From positions 992,001-1,056,000 of the forward strand of contig NZ_CP083582.1 in NCBI RefSeq assembly GCF_020091585.1: a stretch of DNA of 64,000 bases, given 5' to 3'. Made by a program: the position numbers and the translations under genes. The notes below the pieces were generated by a model. The model was given only the letters and a program-made list of their open reading frames with translations, did not search any database and was not told where the DNA came from. Shown piece after piece: positions 52,906 to 61,459 of this stretch (positions within the stretch are counted from its first letter, which is position 1; each line of letters begins with the position of its first letter). The DNA is from Kovacikia minuta CCNUW1 (GTDB lineage Bacteria > Cyanobacteriota > Cyanobacteriia > Leptolyngbyales > Leptolyngbyaceae).

Positions 52906-55383
52906 ATGCATTCTTCTGAATCAGCCTTCAATTCGTCGCTGAGTCAGCCTTTGACTGTAACGACTCCGCCAGATACGTTGGAAAAGCCCGTTCGTCATCG
53001 TCCATCGCTGGGGCAGAGGCTACGCAGGTTAGCAACCCAGTTTCCCCAGTCTTCGGAGGTTCAGCAACTCCAGCAGCTGGTCAACCAGGTGGACTGGTTG
53101 AGCTATTTTCAGCGGTGCAGTAAGTTACTGGTGGCTGTGATTGAGCCAATGACCCTGACGCTGCGGTATGCCAATGATTATTTTTGCCAACTGACTGGCA
53201 TTGTGATGGATGGCTCGGCTTCCCAGGATGAGGTGGGAAATTTGGGCAAGGCGTTACAGCAGTTGCTTTCAGAATCTGACCATGCTGCGGTTCAGGGTTT
53301 ATATCGCAGGCATTTGCTGCATCTGGTCTTTCGTGACGTTTATCAATTCAATCTCCAGGGGTGTCGTCTGCTGGATACTCCGGTCATGTTATCCCTGCAA
53401 AGCCCGTTGTATTCTGAACCCCGTTATATTGAGTTTTGGTTACGATCGGAACAACTCACCCTGACCCGTCTGGACTCACAACAGGATGAGTTTTCGGATT
53501 TAGGGTTGCACCAGATGACCCAGGTGGAATTGGAGCAAAAGCTGACCGATCCCAACCAGCTTCGGCAACTAGAGCAGCGGTTGCAACTCGAAAATTACCG
53601 GGTGGAGGGATGGTTGCTGCTGGAAGGGGCGGATGTGACGGAGCGGGAAACGATCCGACGCATCACCCAACTGTTGATCGATCAGGATTCCATTCTTCAA
53701 GCAGAAAAGTTTCAGGAAGTCGATCGCCAGATGCGATCGCTGTTTCGTGCCAGTAACACCGTTATCCTTAGCATCGAGGCAAATCAAACCCGGTTGTTTA
53801 CCGGAGCGGTTAGCCCAGAACTGGACAAAACAATTTACTCCCTTGACTCCCTCCAAAATTCCCATTTCCTGGAAGCGGTTGAAACCAATCAGGTCCTTGC
53901 TGTCCCTGACCTGGCACAGGATTGCCGCACCGAAGGTGGACAAAAGCTATTGAAATTGGGCGTCCGATCGCTGTTGTTGATTCCCCTGGTGCCTCAAATA
54001 GGAAGTCAGGAGTCAGGAGCAGAGAAGGCAGAGGGTAGAGGGCAGAAGGCAGAGGGCAGGAGTCAGGAGCCAAAATCAATTCAAAATTCAAGATTCAAAA
54101 TTCAAAATTTAGAATCAACTCAAAACTCTTCCCCCACACCCCACACCCCACACCCCACACCCCCTACGCGCCCTCCCGTCGTTGGTCTGGTGGGGTTAAT
54201 GAGCGATTGCCCCAACCATTTTGATGCGATCGACTGCCGCCATGCGGAGCAATTGATTCCGGCATTTACAACGGCGCTGATTGATGCCCAGCGTCAGTTA
54301 GTGCAGCGTAGCTTTATCACCAGTATTCATCCAGCGGTGGAATGGCGATTTCTTCAGGAAGCAGAACGGCGGAGTCTGGGGCTTCCAGCGGAGTCGATCG
54401 TCTTTACGGAAGTCTATCCGTTGTATGGCATCTCAGATATTCGGGGTTCCTCTGATGAGCGCAATCGGGCGATTCAAACTGACTTGCTGGAGCAGTTTCA
54501 ACTCGGTCTAGCAGTGCTTGAATCAGCCTGTGCTTGCCAGGAGACCGCGTTAGGCGAACAGCTTCGTCAGGACCTGGTGGAACATATTCGGCAACTCCAG
54601 GAAGGGGTTACGGTAGATGCGGAAGTGAGCTGTACTCGCTACTTACGGGACAGTCTAGAAGCGTATTTTGATTATTTTGTAGGCTGTGGAGAGGGGGCAA
54701 AGATTGCGGTCGAAGCCTACCAAGCTGCCTGCAACAATGAGCACCAGTGCGTTTACCAGGCACGCGCTCGCTACGATGAGACGATCGGAAAAATCAATGC
54801 CCTGCTGAGAGAAACCTGGGATCGCTGGCAGGTGAAGATGCAATCCATCAGCCCCCATTACTGCGATACCGAGGCAACTGATGGCATTGATCATATGATT
54901 TATGCCGGTCAATCGATCGATCCTAAGTTTGGCAACTTCCAACTCTGTAACCTGCGCTATGAGCAACTACGAGCCGTATGCGATTGTGCCCGCACTGCTT
55001 TCACCATCCAAGAAAAATATCACACTGAAATGCAGGTGACCCACCTGGTATTAGTTCAGGATTTGACGGTTGACATCTTTCACGATGAAAAAACGGAGCG
55101 CCTGTTTGATGTGCGGGGCACCCGTGATACCCGCTACGAAATCGTCAAAAAGCGGATTGATAAAGCGATCGACGAACAAACTAAAATTCGGATCACCCAA
55201 CCGGGCATGCTAACGATCGTTTACTCGACTAACGAAGAGTGGGAAATGTATCGGCAGTATGTCCGTTATCTCGCCCGCGAAGGCTGGGTTGATGACCAGA
55301 TTGAACAGGGTGCCGTCCAACCACTCCAAGGGGTGAACGGCTTAAAGTACGCTCGTGTTCGAGTTCTGCCAGTGACCCAATAG
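52906..55383 (+). CDS. Large cyanobacterial GAF/PAS-like regulatory protein with repeat-derived insert
   Basis: 825 residues. Residues about 60-180 (VDWLSYFQRCSKLLVAVIEP, YANDYFCQLTGIV) look PAS-like; about 260-440 look GAF-like (FRASNTVILSIEANQTRLFT, LLKLGVRSLLLIPLV, VVGLVGLMSDCPNHFDAIDC). The second half has HPAVEWRFLQEAERRSLGLP and a conserved C-terminal MQVTHLVLVQDLTVDIFHDE. Between the two GAF halves lies a 60-residue insert (53998-54178) made of heptamer repeats. No kinase or cyclase motif. Probably a cytosolic sensor of unknown output. Confidence 0.7.
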   Translation: MHSSESAFNSSLSQPLTVTTPPDTLEKPVRHRPSLGQRLRRLATQFPQSSEVQQLQQLVNQVDWLSYFQRCSKLLVAVIEPMTLTLRYANDYFCQLTGIVMDGSASQDEVGNLGKALQQLLSESDHAAVQGLYRRHLLHLVFRDVYQFNLQGCRLLDTPVMLSLQSPLYSEPRYIEFWLRSEQLTLTRLDSQQDEFSDLGLHQMTQVELEQKLTDPNQLRQLEQRLQLENYRVEGWLLLEGADVTERETIRRITQLLIDQDSILQAEKFQEVDRQMRSLFRASNTVILSIEANQTRLFTGAVSPELDKTIYSLDSLQNSHFLEAVETNQVLAVPDLAQDCRTEGGQKLLKLGVRSLLLIPLVPQIGSQESGAEKAEGRGQKAEGRSQEPKSIQNSRFKIQNLESTQNSSPTPHTPHPTPPTRPPVVGLVGLMSDCPNHFDAIDCRHAEQLIPAFTTALIDAQRQLVQRSFITSIHPAVEWRFLQEAERRSLGLPAESIVFTEVYPLYGISDIRGSSDERNRAIQTDLLEQFQLGLAVLESACACQETALGEQLRQDLVEHIRQLQEGVTVDAEVSCTRYLRDSLEAYFDYFVGCGEGAKIAVEAYQAACNNEHQCVYQARARYDETIGKINALLRETWDRWQVKMQSISPHYCDTEATDGIDHMIYAGQSIDPKFGNFQLCNLRYEQLRAVCDCARTAFTIQEKYHTEMQVTHLVLVQDLTVDIFHDEKTERLFDVRGTRDTRYEIVKKRIDKAIDEQTKIRITQPGMLTIVYSTNEEWEMYRQYVRYLAREGWVDDQIEQGAVQPLQGVNGLKYARVRVLPVTQ
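53998..54178. repeat. Heptanucleotide-repeat insert inside the GAF-like gene
   Basis: GGAGTCA, GAAGGCA/GAGGGCA and CCCCACA heptamers plus AAAATTC units. Read in frame as EKAEGRGQKAEGRSQEPKSI and [20 protein letters not shown]. It splits strand LLLIPLV from VVGLVGLM. Confidence 0.88.
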
Positions 55384-55448
55384 TTCAGTGGTCAGTGGTT
55401 GGTAGTCGATGGTCAGTATGGTTGACAACATCTTGCCCCTTGACTCCT

Positions 55449-55493
55449 CAGTCCTACCACCTACGCACCTACCACCTACCACCTACCACCTGG
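55449..55493. repeat. CTACCAC heptanucleotide array
   Basis: CCTACGCACCTACCACCTAC CACCTACCACCT; six units, ending at the hli stop codon. Confidence 0.9.
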
Positions 55494-55664
55494 CTAACCC
55501 AAACCCAACCATTCCAATAATCCCTGACTTGTCACATACTCAATAATCAGCGTTAGAGCAAACCCGATCATTGCTGCCCGTCCATTGAGACGCTCAGCAT
55601 ATTCACTAAAGCCAAATTTTGGCTCTTCCAATTTAGGAGTAACGGTCGGTTGTTGCTGAGTCAT
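55494..55664 (-). CDS. High-light-inducible protein (Hli/SCP)
   Basis: 56 residues from ATG 55664 with AAGGA just upstream: MTQQQPTVTPKLEEPKFGFS, EYAERLNGRAAMIGFALTLI IEYVTSQGLLEWLGLG. One transmembrane helix with the chlorophyll-binding motif ExxNGRxAMIGF. Hli proteins bind chlorophyll and carotenoid and protect photosystem II assembly. A longer reading from 55736 is open but the family start is here. Confidence 0.94.
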   Translation of the reverse strand: MTQQQPTVTPKLEEPKFGFSEYAERLNGRAAMIGFALTLIIEYVTSQGLLEWLGLG

Positions 55665-56129
55665 GATCCTTCTCTCACTGTTTATGTCGGCCACTCCTGC
55701 TCCAGACTTAGCAGAAATTCCACTAAAGCTATGCAACTGGAATGGTCTTTACAATTTTTTACATTATCATCATAACCCTGTTTTCTCAACGCAACGCCGT
55801 TTCTATGCCTGACCTCTAACCAAAATCTCAAGTCTCAGATTCCGAATCTCGCTGATTCCAGTAACCCCCCTAATCAGTACGGAGATCCACCCCGATTTCG
55901 CCCTCCGATTGATTTCTAAGCTGGAGTGAAGACGATAAAGTAGTATTAAAGCCTGAATACACAACTCTTAATAATGAGTTGACCTCTACAGGCTACTCCA
56001 AAAGCTTCATTGGCTGATCAGGAATGGTTTGGAGTCTGGATAAGCCAGGTAGAAGTTAAGACAGAATAGAATCAGGCTTGAGCTGACAGGGTTCAACTGT
56101 CATTTAGGAAACGTCTGGGTAGGCATGTT
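55665..56129. other. Divergent intergenic region between hli and the DUF1517 gene
   Basis: 465 bases. Contains CAACTC-TTAATAAT-GAGTTG at 55962-55981 (6-bp inverted repeat) and an AT-rich segment near 55748-55770 that may hold the hli promoter. No gene seen. Confidence 0.4.
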
Positions 56130-57101
56130 ATGCACAAAAAACTAACTTCTTTAATTAAGCCACTGCTGCGATCGCTGGTTGCGATCGGACTGGTGCTAAC
56201 GCTGGTATTGGGTCATGCAGGTGGTGCCCTGGCAGCAGGCGGGGGACGGATCGGAGGCGGCTCTTTTAGGGCACCTGCTCCCCGTAGTTACTCTGCTCCT
56301 CGCACCTATGCTCCTGGTGGTGGTGGATATGGGTATGGATATCCGGGTGGTGGAATCGGCTTCCCGTTTGTCTTTCCACTATTTTTTGGCGGTGGCGGTG
56401 GCTTATTCTCGATTCTGATCTTTCTAGCGATCGCGGGCTTTTTAGTCCAAACCTTCCGGCGTATCGCCTCTGGGGGCAACGATGGCTATGGGGATGGCTA
56501 TGGTGAAGCCAGTAACCCAACCATTTCTGTTGCCAGATTGCAGGTTGGTCTGTTAGCCGAAGCACGGGAACTACAGGCAGACTTAAACAAGCTTGCCAAA
56601 ACCGCTGATACCTCTTCTACTGCTGGTCTGGCGCATGTGCTTCAAGAAACTTCCCTGGCACTACTGCGTCACCCGGAATACTGGGTGTATGCGGGTTCAT
56701 CGGTTCAACAAGCCCGGTTGCAATCTGCTGAAAATGAGTTCAATCGTCTCGCTCTGGCTGAACGCAGCAAATTCAGTGGTGAAACCCTGTCTAATGTCAA
56801 CAGCCAGATCCGTCAGCTTGAACCAAAAGGTGCGTTGACGGTGGCTGAACAGGGGGGTTCCCTGGTAGGGCAGGGTCCCGGCGAGTACATTGTCGTCACT
56901 GCCCTGGTTGCGACTCAGGGCAATCTGAATCTGCCGAAGGTCAATAATTCCAATGACTTGCGTCAGGCGTTGCAGCAATTAGGTGGGGTATCGAGCGATC
57001 GCCTGCTGGCACTTGAAGTCCTCTGGACTCCTCAAGCCGAAGCTGACGTTCTGACCAGTGATGACCTTCTCGTTGAGTATCCCGATCTGAAGTTGATTTA
57101 A
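56130..57101 (+). CDS. DUF1517 family membrane protein
   Basis: 323 residues. Signal or first helix (SLVAIGLVLTLVLGHAGGAL AA), a Gly/Tyr/Pro-rich section (GGGRIGGGSFRAPAPRSYSA, GGGGYGYGYPGGG), a second helix (LFSILIFLAIAGFLVQTFRR), then the DUF1517 domain: TISVARLQVGLLAEARELQA, QETSLALLRHPEYWVYAGSS, GEYIVVTALVATQGNLNLPK. Present in cyanobacteria and chloroplasts; function unknown. Single gene with its own terminator. Confidence 0.88.
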   Translation: MHKKLTSLIKPLLRSLVAIGLVLTLVLGHAGGALAAGGGRIGGGSFRAPAPRSYSAPRTYAPGGGGYGYGYPGGGIGFPFVFPLFFGGGGGLFSILIFLAIAGFLVQTFRRIASGGNDGYGDGYGEASNPTISVARLQVGLLAEARELQADLNKLAKTADTSSTAGLAHVLQETSLALLRHPEYWVYAGSSVQQARLQSAENEFNRLALAERSKFSGETLSNVNSQIRQLEPKGALTVAEQGGSLVGQGPGEYIVVTALVATQGNLNLPKVNNSNDLRQALQQLGGVSSDRLLALEVLWTPQAEADVLTSDDLLVEYPDLKLI

Positions 57102-57140
57102 TTAGGTGTCAGGTGCTAGAGCATCGGAACAGTATTTCGA

Positions 57141-57207
57141 GAAACCGGGTTTCTGGTGAGGATATTCAGCGAAAATTGAGCATCTCACAGCAGAAACCCG
57201 GTTTCTG
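57141..57207. repeat. Pair of GAAACCGGGTTTC palindromes
   Basis: GAAACCGGGTTTCTGG at 57141-57156 and CAGAAACCCGGTTTCTG at 57191-57207: two near-palindromic units in inverted relation. This is a well-known type of cyanobacterial dispersed repeat. Confidence 0.75.
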
Positions 57208-57297
57208 TACCGGCGTTCTAGGTGTCAGGTGGCAGGGAACCCAAAATGACACATTATCTGGAAAATTGAGATAAAACGCACAACATCATTTAAGTAA

Positions 57298-57322
57298 AGG
57301 AGGCTGTTAGCCTCTTTTTTTT
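57298..57322 (+). terminator. Rho-independent terminator after the DUF1517 gene
   Basis: GAGGCT-GTT-AGCCTC followed by eight T. The 6-bp stem (extendable with one mismatch) and T8 tract are standard. Confidence 0.85.
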
Positions 57323-57561
57323 ATAAAAGAGGGAAATTAATCAATCTCTGGTTTTCTCTCGTGACTTTGGATTCCGGTTCCTCGCTTCTGCCTTCTGCCC
57401 TCTGCCCTTTGCTTTCTGCCTTCTCTTTTTCTGACACCTGGCACCTAATTATGAACAGTTTGAACTTTTTCGATCGCTAATCTGTAGTAGAAAGGAAGGT
57501 CAGATACATGAAGGACAATTCAGACATCTAAATTTGGAACCACTAGGCACCATTAATTCCT

Positions 57562-58338
57562 ATGAGCACCCCTCTCCGAATTTTGGGAGTTCCCCCGAAT
57601 GCCTGGTCTGTCAACGCAGAGCTTGCCGATATTACACGCCCTCCCCTTGCTCCCAGACCGATTACCCTGAAAGCCGAAACCAAAACGTTGCGGTTGGATC
57701 TGGCAAAAGCTGCGATCGTCGTGATTGATATGCAGAATGATTTTTGTCACCCGGATGGTTGGTTGGCGCACATTGGCGTCGATGTTAGTCCGACTCGTGC
57801 CCCGATCGCACCCCTTCAAGGCTTGTTACCCGTCCTGCGCAACTTTCAGGTGCCTGTTCTCTGGCTGAACTGGGGCAATCGTCCCGACTTACTCAACATT
57901 GGTGCGGGGCTGCGGCATGTTTATAATGCAACCGGGGATGGTGTCGGATTAGGTGATCCATTGCCCGCAAACCAGGCTCCAGTCTTAATTAAAGAGAGTT
58001 GGGCGGCCGCCGTAGTAGACGAGCTAGAACAACGGCCAGAAGACATTTATGTAGACAAGTACCGCATGAGTGGCTTTTGGGATACCCCCCTGGATAGCAT
58101 TCTCAAAAACCTTGGAAAAACCACCCTTTTTTTTGGAGGAGTCAACGCTGATCAGTGTGTGATGGCAACGCTGCAAGATGCCAATTTCTTAGGCTACGAC
58201 TGCATTCTGGTCAAAGACTGTACCGCCACAACTTCCCCCGACTATTGCTGGCTGGCTACGCTCTATAACGTCAATCAATGCTTTGGATTTGTAACCGATT
58301 CCCACGCTATTTTTGCCGCTCTCAAAGGTGATAGGTGA
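57562..58338 (+). CDS. Cysteine hydrolase of the isochorismatase superfamily
   Basis: 258 residues. Catalytic Asp in AIVVIDMQNDFCHPDGWLAH, Lys in YVDKYRMSGFWDTPLDSILK, and nucleophile Cys in FFGGVNADQCVMATLQDANF with the non-prolyl cis-peptide region just before it. This group includes RutB-like and biuret/ureidoacrylate amidohydrolases; the substrate here is an amide of unknown kind. It lies upstream of a cupin gene (same strand, 271 bp gap with repeats). Confidence 0.88.
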   Translation: MSTPLRILGVPPNAWSVNAELADITRPPLAPRPITLKAETKTLRLDLAKAAIVVIDMQNDFCHPDGWLAHIGVDVSPTRAPIAPLQGLLPVLRNFQVPVLWLNWGNRPDLLNIGAGLRHVYNATGDGVGLGDPLPANQAPVLIKESWAAAVVDELEQRPEDIYVDKYRMSGFWDTPLDSILKNLGKTTLFFGGVNADQCVMATLQDANFLGYDCILVKDCTATTSPDYCWLATLYNVNQCFGFVTDSHAIFAALKGDR

Positions 58339-58609
58339 AGAGAAATTAAGAATTAAGAACTCAGAGTTAAGAATTGAGGGTTTCCAGTTGGATTGTTGCT
58401 AATTGGTATGGATAGTTGAGAATTAAAGATTTTGAGTTTTAAGCTTTAAATTTAAATTTTGTAATAGGAAATGGGGGGTAAGGCGGGGAATGGGGGGGCA
58501 GCATTGCGAGTTGAGAATTTTGAATGGATTCTGACTTCTGGCTCCTCTTCTGCCTTCTGCTCTCTGCCCTCTAGCCTCTGCCTTCTGCCTCTTCTCCAGG
58601 AGCAAACCG
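58339..58609. repeat. Heptanucleotide-rich gap between hydrolase and cupin genes
   Basis: AATTAAGAATTAAGAAC near 58344, TTTTAAGC-type units, GGGGGGTAAGG and CTTCTGCCTTCTGCTCTCTG at 58545-58590, all with period 7. Confidence 0.7.
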
Positions 58610-59062
58610 ATGTCTGAAAGCTGTGTGATTCCAGTTGTTAAATCTCCAACCGATTATCAGGCGTTTCGCATCAGTCCCCAGGACACAAATCGACTGGCGA
58701 TCGTATTTGACCCACAGATCGCTAATATGTCCCTCACCTTTTGTGTTGAAATTTTTGATGTCGGCGGAAAAACTCCCCCCAATCGACATCAATTGGCGGT
58801 AGAAATGTTTTTTGTCCTTAAGGGTGAAGGAATTGCAAGTTGTGATGGTAAAACCGTACCCATTCGGGCTGGGGACAGTATGCTCGTTCCTCCAACCGGA
58901 ACGCATGAAGTTTGGAATACAGGCTCGGAACGCCTCTATGCCCTTTGCATCATGGTACCGAATGAGGATTTTGCCGAACTGATCCGGAGTGGAACGCCCG
59001 TAGAACTGGATGGGGAGGATATGGCGGTGTTGCGCCGGGTATCTGCTCCAGTTTTATTTTAA
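58610..59062 (+). CDS. Cupin-domain protein
   Basis: 150 residues: NRHQLAVEMFFVLKGEGIAS (motif 1, with H and E as possible metal ligands), CDGKTVPIRAGDSMLVPPTG THEVWNTGSERLYALCIMVP (motif 2). Single small beta-barrel. Could be a metal-dependent enzyme or a sensor. It follows the cysteine hydrolase and may work on the same metabolite; this is inference. Confidence 0.85.
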   Translation: MSESCVIPVVKSPTDYQAFRISPQDTNRLAIVFDPQIANMSLTFCVEIFDVGGKTPPNRHQLAVEMFFVLKGEGIASCDGKTVPIRAGDSMLVPPTGTHEVWNTGSERLYALCIMVPNEDFAELIRSGTPVELDGEDMAVLRRVSAPVLF

Positions 59063-59160
59063 GAGACAGGAGTCAGGAATCAGAAGCGGAGGGCGATCGG
59101 CGGAAAGCCCTAACCACCCGAAAAATATCAGAAAAATCATCTGTCCAGAGGGGAGCCGCT

Positions 59161-61311
59161 TCAGTTGGGGCGATCGGTTGCCAGCGAGAGTTCTGCGCCA
59201 ATGAACCGAAGTCTTGCCTGGAGTTTCGCAAGTAAAACCCAGTGGGAGGGCGACTTTCCAAGTTGCCGTTCTTCCTGAGGGATGGTTGGTTCCAACTGGC
59301 GGAGCGTAAATAAATTTAAGTCCTTTGCCAATGCACCCAGGATGGGTTCTAAATCCAGATAACGGTTTGAAATGTTGATCACCAACAGCCCTTGCTCGCT
59401 CAATTTGCTCAGGTAAAGCTGAATCGCTTCCCGCGTCACGAGATGGATGGGAATGGCATCCGAGCTAAAAGCATCCATGACCAACAAATCGTAGGTGCCG
59501 TCTGGGGCAGACTTCACCGCTAACCGCCCATCCCCAGAAATGATATGGACGGGCACAGGGCAGTTTTGCAAAAACGTAAAATAGCGCTGAGCCAGCTTTT
59601 CATCGGTTGGATCGATTTCATAAAATGTCCATTGTTGCCCAGGTTGGGCGTAGGCGGCAAGGCTACCAATTCCTAAACCCAACACTGCAACCTGGGAAAA
59701 GCGGCGGGCTTCCGTGGCTTGAAAAACCTGCCCGATCGGACCTGTGGGGTAGAAATAGGTCAGGGGTTCTTGCTGACGAGCTGGATCGAGGCTTTGCTTG
59801 CCATGCAGCGTTGTTCCATGTAACAGACTCAAGTAATTGTGGCGATCGCGCAGCACCCGGTAAACTCCAAAGAAACTCCGATCCGTTGCCACCACGCCCC
59901 CCAGCGTACTGAGCGAGAACTGACCCAGGAGGACTAACAAAATCAAGCCTACGGTTAAACGAGCAGGGTGAAGCGTAAATACAACCGCGATCGCCACCAT
60001 TAATCCCACAGCCAGGAGTGCTCCTGCCCAGTGATAGTTCAACCATTGGGGACTGAAACCAATTAGCAGCACACCCAGCAAAACTCCAACACTGAGAGGC
60101 AAGGTGAGGCGCAATCCGGACGATCCCTCTGGGGCAGAAAAGTGCTGCAACAGCAGCAGGCTCAACAGCAGCATTAGAGGGTATTCCAGAACAGTCGGAA
60201 ATAGGAGGGGGGCCGCGATCGCGTTAAACCATCCTCCTAACACGCCCCCAACCGAAACCCAAAAGTAAAACAAAGTCAGATGCTCAGCCGCTGGACGAGT
60301 CCGAGAGAGTTCCCCGTGGAACACAAAAGCGGCAACAAAAAATCCTATAAGATGCAAGGGCAGAACTAACCCAAGGGGCTGGGTCATTTGCAGCAAAGAC
60401 AGGATAATCAATGCTGTAAAGATGAGCGGCAGCAGGGCAACTAGACCTGGAGCAGGAAACTGTGGTTTCCGGGCAAAAACAAGAATAAAGGTCAACAGAT
60501 AAAGCGCCAGCGGAACTGCCCAGAGAAAGGGAATGGAAGCTATATCCGTTGTGAGATAGGTTGTCACCCCCAGGAGCAGACTGGAAGGGAGGAACGCCAG
60601 CAGAACCCATTGAGCTTGATGCAGAGGGGTGAGGGGGATGGAGTGTGGGGTGTGGGGTGTGGGGTGCGGGGGATCGGGAATGGAAGAGTGCGGCGATCGC
60701 CACAATTGCACCGCGCACCCAAGTGTAAGGAGGACGAGCAACCCATAGCCCGCCGCCCACAGCCAGCTTTGCTGCGTTAGCGGAAATATGGGTTCAATCA
60801 AAATCGGATAGCTGATTAATCCCATCAAACTACCGAAATTACTGGCAGCATAGAGCGGGTAAGGATCTTGGCTGGATGCATGCTGAATCTGAGCGAACCA
60901 TTTTTGCAGCAAGGGGGCGCTGGTTGAAATCATCAGAAAAGGCAGCCCGACCGATCGCCCTAACAGTGCCAGCAGCCAGGGAATTGGATTGGCATCGGTC
61001 GGAGGGTTCCAGTGGGAGGGCAGGGCGATCGGCAACAACAACAGCGGGATTAACAGCAATCCAATATGTAAAATTGCCTGATAACGAAGATGCCACCGAA
61101 CCGTGGTCAGATGTGCATAGCCATAGCCCACCAGTAATGTGAATTGAAAAAAGAAAAGACAAGAATTCCAGACTGAAGGAGCCCCCCCCAATAGCGGCAG
61201 GATCAGCTTGGCAACCATCAACTGTACCCAAAACAGCAAGAAAGCACTGACAAATAAGGTAAAAGCGAAAAGACGTCCCATATCAAACCCTGCCGCTAAC
61301 CCCGCTACCAT
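59161..61311 (-). CDS. Membrane protein with C-terminal spermidine-synthase-like domain
   Basis: 716 residues. About twelve transmembrane helices (FAFTLFVSAFLLFWVQLMVA, GAPSVWNSCLFFFQFTLLVG through LTVGLILLVLLGQFSLSTLG) precede a spermidine synthase-like Rossmann domain (SQVAVLGLGIGSLAAYAQPG, DLLVMDAFSSDAIPIHLVTR). The family is a fused MFS-like transporter and aminopropyltransferase-like enzyme; polyamine synthesis is not proven. Between helices there is a short repeat-coded insert (SSIPDPPHPTPHTPHSIP, near 60615-60680). ATG 61311, or 61281 as an alternative. Confidence 0.85.
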   Translation of the reverse strand: MVAGLAAGFDMGRLFAFTLFVSAFLLFWVQLMVAKLILPLLGGAPSVWNSCLFFFQFTLLVGYGYAHLTTVRWHLRYQAILHIGLLLIPLLLLPIALPSHWNPPTDANPIPWLLALLGRSVGLPFLMISTSAPLLQKWFAQIQHASSQDPYPLYAASNFGSLMGLISYPILIEPIFPLTQQSWLWAAGYGLLVLLTLGCAVQLWRSPHSSIPDPPHPTPHTPHSIPLTPLHQAQWVLLAFLPSSLLLGVTTYLTTDIASIPFLWAVPLALYLLTFILVFARKPQFPAPGLVALLPLIFTALIILSLLQMTQPLGLVLPLHLIGFFVAAFVFHGELSRTRPAAEHLTLFYFWVSVGGVLGGWFNAIAAPLLFPTVLEYPLMLLLSLLLLQHFSAPEGSSGLRLTLPLSVGVLLGVLLIGFSPQWLNYHWAGALLAVGLMVAIAVVFTLHPARLTVGLILLVLLGQFSLSTLGGVVATDRSFFGVYRVLRDRHNYLSLLHGTTLHGKQSLDPARQQEPLTYFYPTGPIGQVFQATEARRFSQVAVLGLGIGSLAAYAQPGQQWTFYEIDPTDEKLAQRYFTFLQNCPVPVHIISGDGRLAVKSAPDGTYDLLVMDAFSSDAIPIHLVTREAIQLYLSKLSEQGLLVINISNRYLDLEPILGALAKDLNLFTLRQLEPTIPQEERQLGKSPSHWVLLAKLQARLRFIGAELSLATDRPN
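60612..60680. repeat. CCCCACA-type repeat insert in the spermidine-synthase-like gene
   Basis: GTGTGGGGTGTGGGGTGTGG repeats on the plus strand (CACCCCA on the coding strand), read as PHPTPHTPH. Period 7. Confidence 0.85.
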
Positions 61312-61369
61312 AAGACATTAAATACAGAACAAACGCAAAGCTCCATACTTGGACTCAGCATTGGAAAAG

Positions 61370-61459
61370 GATAGGTGGGGAGATGGGTAGAGGAATTCCC
61401 CCCATCATCCCCCCATCCCCCATCCCCCCATCATCCCCCCATCCCCCCATCATCCATCT
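61370..61459. repeat. CCCCCAT heptanucleotide array before anmK
   Basis: CCCCATCATCCCCCCATCCC and continuing; about ten units or partial units directly up to the anmK start codon at 61460. Confidence 0.88.

Noticed and set aside
57298-57322. Hairpin as riboswitch for the cysteine hydrolase
   Set aside because: Short stem followed by T8 close to the DUF1517 gene is a plain terminator; no conserved aptamer is visible.
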